From positions 13,847,754 through 13,911,753 of the forward strand of contig OZ026526.1 of the NCBI GenBank assembly GCA_964019695.1: a stretch of 64,000 nucleotides of DNA, in the 5' to 3' direction. Positions 9,801 to 18,800 of the stretch are shown in pieces. The notes under the pieces are model-generated. The model did no database searches, was not told the DNA's origin, and was given only the letters and a program-made list of their open reading frames with translations. A program made the translations under genes and the position numbers. Source of the DNA: Loripinus fragilis. Its lineage: Eukaryota; Mollusca; Bivalvia; Lucinida; Lucinidae. Numbering within the stretch: position 1 is the stretch's first letter; every line of letters begins with the position of its first letter.

Positions 9801-12800
9801 GCTACTGCAGCGGCTTCTAACTTGGCCGCCTGGCTCTCGCTCTCCGCAGATCTCACCGGAACTTGTACCACGACTGATTCTTCATCTACGTCATCATTAT
9901 CATCTGGTACCAGTCTGTTATCTCGTTCCCTTCTCTTCCTACGGGCACCAGTCGTTGGATCAATATCTGTGAGATCTTCACCACTTTGTTCCATTGTCAT
10001 CTTGGCAAGCTTCTGTATCAATGTTATATTCTCATTTTCTGAAAATTAAGACAAAAATGTGCAGCAATTAGCTTATCCGAAGTTTCTGTATCAAGGTAAT
10101 ATTCCTATCTTCTGAAAAATTAAGACAAAAATGTGCAGAAATGAGATTATCCCTTTATATACCAGGGCTTTTTTGTATCATTTTGGGACAATGACCCATA
10201 TGCCTGGAATTGGGAATTACAGCAAGAAAACACCACAAATTGGGAATTTTTTAGTGTTTGTAGCTATATTGTCAAATCATAAAATTTTATTATAATTGTT
10301 TGTTTTTTGTTTGATTTGATTCTTTACGCCCCATCAACAATCTTTCAGTTATAAAGAGACAAGTCTTCTTGGGTTGAACCAGTACTAAGCTACTGTCGTG
10401 CCAACCGAGTGACAGTGACGTATTATTTTGCTCACAATTGTTAAGTAAAACATTAACTTGTATGCTCCAATTGAGTAATTATACACGAATCAATAGATCA
10501 CTTGCGTATTAATCCTATCTTGCGGATAGGATTAATACACAAGTGATCTACAGATTATAAGTCCCTGCTAACTTTGTAAACAAAACATGTCGTCACTGTC
10601 ACTCTTGGCTGGCAGGACAGTAGGATTAATGTTCTTGTCATATTTATCTGAATTTAGCTGTACTAGCTGTATACTTATAATCACCATTGCATGATGTATC
10701 ACAGGTTTAGATAAACAAAATTTTCACCGTAAAATTGTAAATGTTTTCTTACCCATTAGTTTTAACATATGTTTTGGGTGCTCAAAAGAACCGTCTCATT
10801 GAGACGGTTCTTTTGAGCACCCACAACATATATTTTGGCTGAAGAAATAAGAAAATTAAATTTTCATTATGCACTCTCAGTGTTAGATTTTGGCTTGATT
10901 TCTATTGCGTCCCTGGGACCCAGGGCATCAACAAAAGTTGAGTCCCATGTAAATTTTACTGAGTCCCAGAAAGTTTCACAACCTAATTTTTTTTTTCAAT
11001 ATTAAACACAGAGAAGTTAGCTAAAACTATCAATTAACTTTAATCTCAAACATTTTCAGTTTACACAAAGTGATTGACGATCAATTAAAAAAAGCAAGAA
11101 AGAAGCAGACTTAGCTTTGACTATTAAACTTTTTCGCTTTTAAAAAGTCTTTACTTGACGCTCTAGACCAAGATTATTTTACTTGTGCATGTTGAAAATC
11201 GCTGAACCTGTCCGTGAACTCATTTTTTAACGGATAAAACATCGATTGTGATAGTATTGGCTTCAGAATACACTTTATTAAGTTATTTTAATGTTTCTAG
11301 TGTGATTCCTTGAGACAATTGCCATTTTTACCCAGCAAATCGATTTTGAAAAACCTTAAATCATTATTTATAGCTGAGCCTCGTTCTGATTTCAACCGTG
11401 GCTATGAACAACGGATGTCGGAAAACCACAACTGAATACTATTTATAGCAGTCTCTTTGTGATTTTGAAGCATTGCAAAGTACAAAAGACCAATATTCAA
11501 GGGTTTGAACTCTCTTCACTATTGAGCTGGCTTAAATGTGTCAAAAGTCGACTGCTTTTGATCTTGCGTTCCATGGACGCAAGCTACTTGTCTTTTTTGC
11601 GTACCAACGATTTTGTTGCATATTTAGATATTATTACGGCGTAAACGTGAACACTGACTATTAACTTAAGTCCTGTGTATTATATGAGTCTGTGCATTGT
11701 TGAATATTCCACATGCTGTACAAACAATTTTAATGATAAAAATGATGATTTTTCTTTGATTTGAAATTGGGAATTAGCCTCCGAAAATTGGGAAAAAAGG
11801 TCAATTTTGGCATTGGGAATATAAACAAATAACAGCTATAAAATCAGCCAAAATAAGCCCTGTAATACTGATCAGGACTCCAGTTAAGAGTGTTTATCGA
11901 AAAACTAATTTTCTTATTTCTCAACCAAAACATATGTTGTGGGTACTCAAAAGAACCGTCTCAATGAGACGTTCTTTTGAGCACCCAAAACATGTTAAAA
12001 CTGATGGATAAGAAAACATTTACAATTTTACTCTCAAAAATTTTGTTTATCTAAACCTGTGCTGATGGAATTTTCTTCCCGTTTTGAAACACTAGGGTTG
12101 ATATGAATCATTAATTTCAATGAGTCATAGGTGAGAACTTTTGTCCCTGGTGATCACCAGTCCAGTGCAGACCCAGATCTTGGCATCTCATGGAGGTCCA
12201 CATTGAGTCAATGTATCCATTTTTGGGTCAACCATCAAACATCCTGTGAATCTTTTATCAGACACTGAATGCTATACCTACTACCTAGAATATGATATAC
12301 AGGTATTAGTTCAATAGTTTAGCATAATCTTTGATACAGCTTCAAAGAAAAAAAAACACAATACATAGTATGTTTTCATATTATATCAGAGTTAATATAT
12401 CTGTCAAGTGTTTTATTTAACTACCACTTTTCTAAAAGTAATAGGAGGTGCACATCTTCAATGTGTTAACAATCATTATGCAAATATTGAATATAAAGGA
12501 ATAAAAAGTGTTGGAGTTACAGATTACACAAACCAGACATCATCAAAGCATTTTAGAGGGGAAAATGTCTATGTTCAACAGCCCACAAAAATGAAAATAT
12601 ATTCATGTGCACCAAAAAATAGAAGGTGCACATGTTCAATGTGTGAACAATCATTATACACACAGTTTGAATATAAAGGAATGAAAACTTTTGAAGTTAC
12701 AGATAACACAAACTAGGCACCCAAAAAGTGTTGTGGACAGATGGAAACAGAGTGGACCCACTACTAGACCTGCTTTCGCTAAAGCAACAACGGTAAAAAC

Positions 12801-15800
12801 CAATGAATCCCACTTTCTAGAAATCAAAAAATTTAAATAGTCAAAGCAGATTTTCATCATTCAGTATAAAATGCAGGATGTGCCCAAAAAATAACTGAAT
12901 TACTTGAGTACACAGGTAATTCTAATCAAACTGGGCAGATATTTAGACCCATCTACATTTTCACTACCCAGACAGTGGGCACAGCTATCATTTTCCAGTT
13001 GTGCAATGTTGTAACTCATTTCTCAAAGCCATTCTAAATGAGCCGCGGCATGAGATTTCCGACAATGTGGTATGTGCGACCAGCAAAGCCTCTGATCAGC
13101 CTGCGCATATGCGCAGACTGATCAGAGCCTTTGCTAGTCGCTTTAATATTCTATGACTGTTAAGCTACTGACTGAACATCATTTGGAGTTTCTAAGCTTA
13201 AAAGGAGGCTGCATAGGCTTGTCGGAGTCTACACTTGTCAAAATGCCACATTGTTGGAAATCATATGTCACGGCCATTTTTATCCAACCTGCATTTCTTC
13301 TTCTGATTCCTTCCCCGGCCCCATAAAGGGAATCTGACTGCGCCATATTCATGAGGGCCCAGGCCTGTCTAGATGGAGGAGGGCTAAACTGATTGTCTTC
13401 ATTAATACTGTCCAATAAATTATCTGAAATTATATGTACATAGAGGATCTTACATGAGTTCTCATATTTAATTAAATGAGTTGGGGAAAAGAGATATAAA
13501 GTGAGGCTTGTTGAGCATTTTATCTCTTTTTCGCAATGAGTTTTAATAAATTTCAATAAAACAATAGCACAAATGCTAGATTCTATTTATCATATCACAT
13601 TAAAATTACTTTGAAATCTCATTTCTGGCGTAAAAACGTTAAAAATTTTGCCATAATGAACGCAACATTGTTATGAATGTTATAATGTTTCCCGAAAATC
13701 TGTAAACCACTAGTGGTTTATCGATTTTATTGCATGGAGTTATTTCACTCCCAGACACAACATCATATGATAAAGCCTTTTATCAAGCAGTTGGCATAAC
13801 AATAAGTGTATTAATGTAAATGATCTAAAATTTCAAACACTTTTTTTCTGTTCTCAAATAAAATGTTGGTTTATAGGGCTGGACATCACAAAATGATTGT
13901 CAGATAGCAAACAGGCAAGACTCTGATCAGACTGCTTCTTTAGAAGCAGTCTGATCTGGGTCTGAACTGTTTGTCTAGGCAAGTAACTAGTGTTTCAAAT
14001 TTTAGAAAATCTACCATATAACAGAATTTCAGAGTAATTCCATATACAAGATTCACGTATGAAAACTTACGTTTTATATCAAAATAAGCTGGATAGATTT
14101 TGTCACAATAAAGCCTTAAGACAGAATGGTTTTGCAATAGAATATTTGAAAATTAGGGTCCTTTCTGCCAGCTCAATGACAGAAATATTAATTATTGAGT
14201 TAATTACATTTCAGGGTCAATGTGTAGGAATGTTTAGGCATTTTCAAGGAAAAAATAAAAGTTAACAAAGGATTATGAAGAAGTAGGAGAAAATTTAATA
14301 GGAAAGGTATGGCCGACTTGAAAGCCTGAAATTTAATGTGCCCGTACCATATTTTCTCATTTGCTGGCCATAAAAGGTCTCAAAATATCTTAAAATATGC
14401 ACTTGCCCTGCATCACAAATATTATTGCCATAAATGGGGGAAAATTGATTTTCACTAGAAATATCAAAATTTTCACTTGCCCTGCAGCCTTAGGCACTCG
14501 TAAATAGGAGCGGATGAGTGCTATTTTCGAGCCCTGCATAACCAAATTTGATATCATCAAAGCCTTTAGTTAATAGCATAGGTCCTCTGGATACACCATT
14601 CTAGTTGCCTGCCAAAAATGCCTAGACAAATCGTGGAGACCCAGTTTAAATATTAGCAATCTGATAAGGGTCTTCCCTGTTTGCTTTTCTGACCAGCATT
14701 TTGCATTTGCCAAACAATGATACATTTTCTTACCTAAATTGATATTGTCGAAGCCTTTAGTTAATAACATGGGTCCTCTTGGAGACACCATACTAGTCAC
14801 CATCTCCAGTTCCTTCACCCTTGTCTTTTCTCTATTGATCTGTTTCTTCATTTGTTTGTCATGCTTCTCAGTCTCACTCAGCGGTCTGTCTCTAACAAAC
14901 TCAACTTTAGCCTTGGTCCTTTCCTGATTCTTACCACCATCAGTACTAGTGTCCCCTTTTCTATCCTGTTCCACAGTTTTATCAGCTGGAACAGAAATCC
15001 CACACCACGATACCACATTAGAATCGGAATCATCATCATTCTTGTTCGTGGCTTCGTTGTCCTCTTTGGGAATATCTGACCAGGATGCTACACTCTGAGA
15101 TCCAGCATCTGAAGGTGCTAAATTAACTCCCCACTGTTGCAGTTCATACGCTAAATCATTGTCATACAGCTGTATAGGGTCGGTGCCGGTGCTTCTTGAT
15201 TCAACAAGATTCTTATCATAATCAGCTGCTTCATTGTCAGGTTCGGGTACTATGACTGCACCATCTGATTGTGTATCAGTTTCTGAAACGCTGTTAATCT
15301 TTTTCAGGCTGGAGTTGTCGGAGTTATTGTAAATTGAATTATTCGAGAGTTTCTCAGTCTCAAGGGATGTGTCGAGGTCTTTTTCTTCATCCATTGACAT
15401 GGACTTCAGGTGCTGGTGAAATATGATCGGCTCTTCATTGTCTGATCCGACCTAAAACAAAATATTTGAGGGTAAAATTGTGAATATTTTATTATGCATC
15501 TGTTTGTACATATGTTGTGGGTACTCAAAAGAATTGTCTCAAGACAATTCTTTTGAGTACCCACAACATATGTTTTGGTTAATAAATCAGTAAATTATTT
15601 AAATTAAGCACCCATATATTTAAAGCGGGTTCGAGCCTCACCGGCATCACTGCGTTGTGGTCCTTGAGCAAGACACATTATCCTATCTTAGTACTGGTTC
15701 AACACAGGAAGACCCGTCCCTGTTTAACTGCAAAATTGTTGATGGGACATAAAGAATCAAATCAACAAACAAACAAACCATTATTTAAAAGCCTGTAAAA

Positions 15801-18800
15801 CATGATAGTTTTACATTGATTGTGTTGATGTCTTTACGTCCAAATCAACAATTTTTCAGTCATGTCAGCACGATTTTCTGTCTTCCTGTGGGTTTACCCA
15901 GTACTAGGCACCAGATCAAGTGTCTTAACCAAGGACAGAATAGAGTGCCTACCATGAGTCTTGAATTAGCAACCCTTTGATTCCCAGCCTAACACTCTAC
16001 CAATTGAGCCACTGCACTCCTGCTTTTGCCAGACATCATTTTCAAATGGGTTTTTTTGCATGTGCTTAAAGGGATAGCAGTGTCAAAGCCAAAGAAAAAA
16101 TAAGTGTGTTTAGGGTATTCAGGTAAGGAAGGCACACCTTTTTTTTTCATTATTACTATTATTTTTTGTGTGACAGAAACACCTTTCAAATGCATAAAAT
16201 AACATATTTGTCAGAAAACCTGAAAAAAAGTTCTAGGTTTCACCAGTAAATTAACATGTACCCGGTCGGAAGCCTAGGTCTGGTTACCCTGATTTTTTTT
16301 GCACAATCTTAACTCCAGCTGTGAAGTTTTTAGAACTAAATTTTCACTATACCTTTTTTATCTTAAAGGAGTACTTTCATCTGTGCCCACGCATGGATTT
16401 TCTTCAAACTTTGCACATTAATAACTCATTATATATGAACTATGAAAATGTATTTATCGAATTAGATAATTAAGAATAAGGCTTAGGAAGCAACCCTGAC
16501 GTACTCCACATTTGAGGTGGTACCTGTCTCTTAATTTCCATGTCCTAAATCTATAGTTTTGTTTATTTCTATGATTTGTCATCTAGATTGAATCCAAAAT
16601 ACCATAGATATTATTTTAATATCACGAAGCCATTTGGATAAATTATGGCTTACGTTTTCAGAAGAAGTGATTGTAAAATTTCAATATTTTTCTTTAAAAA
16701 TTTACAAAACATTCAACATTCAATTCAAAAGATGGATATGTTCTAGTCTTTGTCAAGATATCAGATTATCACAAAAACATGCCATATATATACTGCTGAT
16801 CTGAGCCAAATATCATGAAAATCCAAAACCGGTAACTTTGTCATTTCCTACCTCTTATGGGTATAGGTCAGTTTTAGCAAAATTAATTATTTAGTTCAAA
16901 TGAATCAATAACTCGACATAAGGAGGTTGTTTTTTAATCTCCTTCCACTTTTCTTAAAGAAAGACATGTTTAGACAATTTTAAATGATTCAATGGTCAGA
17001 AATGCCGAAGGTCATGGCCCCATGCCATGGCACTATGGGGCCAAGAGAATGTGTATCACTTCCTCAAGTCCTGCATGATATTGTTTAAGAAACATAATAT
17101 CCTAACAATAAACATGTGAAAACAAGAAGACTAAATATTTCCTTTACATCCCAACTGTACTAGAGGAACCACATTTTGGTGCCGTGACCAGGATAACGTG
17201 TAACAGAGTCTTATCAAAGGTATCATAAAACAGTGTTCTACATGAATAAGTGAGGTCCAGAAACAAAACTGTATGCCTAGAATTTACAGCCAGTTAAAGT
17301 ATAAATGTTGCTATTTGATGGAAATCAGCATCAGTTTCACAAAACAGAATGAACAGTGAAGATTTAAGCATTAAATTAGCAATACCTTAGAAACCAAGAG
17401 TTATCTGTGACCAAAATGGTTAATTTTAACCAATAGATTTGACAGGGGGTTATTTTTGTGAAGCATGTTTATTTAATGAGTCTTACAATTATAAAATCCT
17501 AGATATAAGGTTCTTCTCCTGTATGAACTGACTTGTCATAAGGTTTCTCTTCTGTATGAATTAAAATTCGTAATATTGTTGCATATTAAGTGTAACATTG
17601 GCTAGATGTAGTTTTAATGTTAGAAACTAGATGTGTTAAGTACAGGTGTCAACATATTGTATCATTTTAGCTAATATCATTGTGTAAGCACTTCATTAAA
17701 TAAGAATCGTGGCACTTAATATCAAAGAATATTGTTTTTTTCTGTTACCAATCTATAATAGGGGAAAACACTGAACATATCAACTTATACCAATAAACGT
17801 ACTAGCATGATGATTCAAACTAAGCAAGTATTCAAGTATGTTTTACACTGAAACATAATTATTGTATTTTTTACATTTCGATGAATTAGGGCCATGTGTT
17901 TACATCAAGTTAAAAAAATATGTTACCGGTCCTTGAATTTCATGAAATTCGGTCTACATATTCTTAACATATATGGATAGTTTATATGTTGAAATGGTAT
18001 CTTGACAAAGACCGCAACCTGTAAAAATGTTAATTCCAAATTTGACTGAATACAAAATAAACAGTCGAAAATTGGGGTACCATGCTATAAAAATGAATGC
18101 CCACCCAGTATCCTAATACATACAAAGCCATTTTAACTAACAGCGAACTAATCAATGATATAGCTATTTAATAAAACATTTCTCCGCCCATTACATGATA
18201 TGTCAATTACTTTAGAAATGATAATAACTGGGTACCCTAAGGTATTATAGTGATATCATTCATGACATCATAAATTAGCAATGGAATTGCATTAAAACTC
18301 AAACGCACCATAAATATTAAAGTTATACCCCAGACAATTAAATAACATTATATTTTCAAAATCCAAGCGTGGGCAGACTCCCATGTTAATTTCCCATACC
18401 ACGCAAGAGCCCCTTTAAGCAAAATGTGTTTGAGATGAAAGTTGTAGAGGAGACTTTCCGCCAACTTCTCCATGTGGCTCAAAAGGATTTTTGTGTACAT
18501 AGATGAAGAGTTTGAAATAAATTGAATTCATCCTAAATTTCTAAGTCTTTTATTGACAGGTAAAAATTTGTATAGGCGTAACAGAAAGGGGTGGTCTCCA
18601 AAAATATTTGTAAGCAGTGCATATTCCCTTTATTCAAAGGTTGTGCACATTGTAAAACTGCCCTTAACATGCTCAGAATTTACCATGCATATGCAGATAC
18701 AACTTTAAGCAGGCTCATTTGTAGGAACAAAGGCTGGGTTTTTAAATGACGTGCAATTTTATGCTCTTATGCACATGCTATGAATGAACGGTTTTGAGAT

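Larger units (their letters stand above)
10164..11862. mobile_element. Candidate hAT-like element with CAGGGCTT termini
   Basis: CAGGGCTTTTTTGTATC at the left end and TAAGCCCTG at the right end are inverted, and both sides carry ATTGGGAATT-type subterminal repeats. Flanking duplications are not clear (TATATAC versus TAATAC). It has no transposase and contains a SINE, a TA-target MITE and hairpin copy F4. The 61-codon frame at 11459-11644 has no recognisable features. Confidence 0.5.

Noticed and set aside
12408..12716. A 102-codon frame
   Set aside because: Its two halves repeat each other; it follows a tandem repeat.
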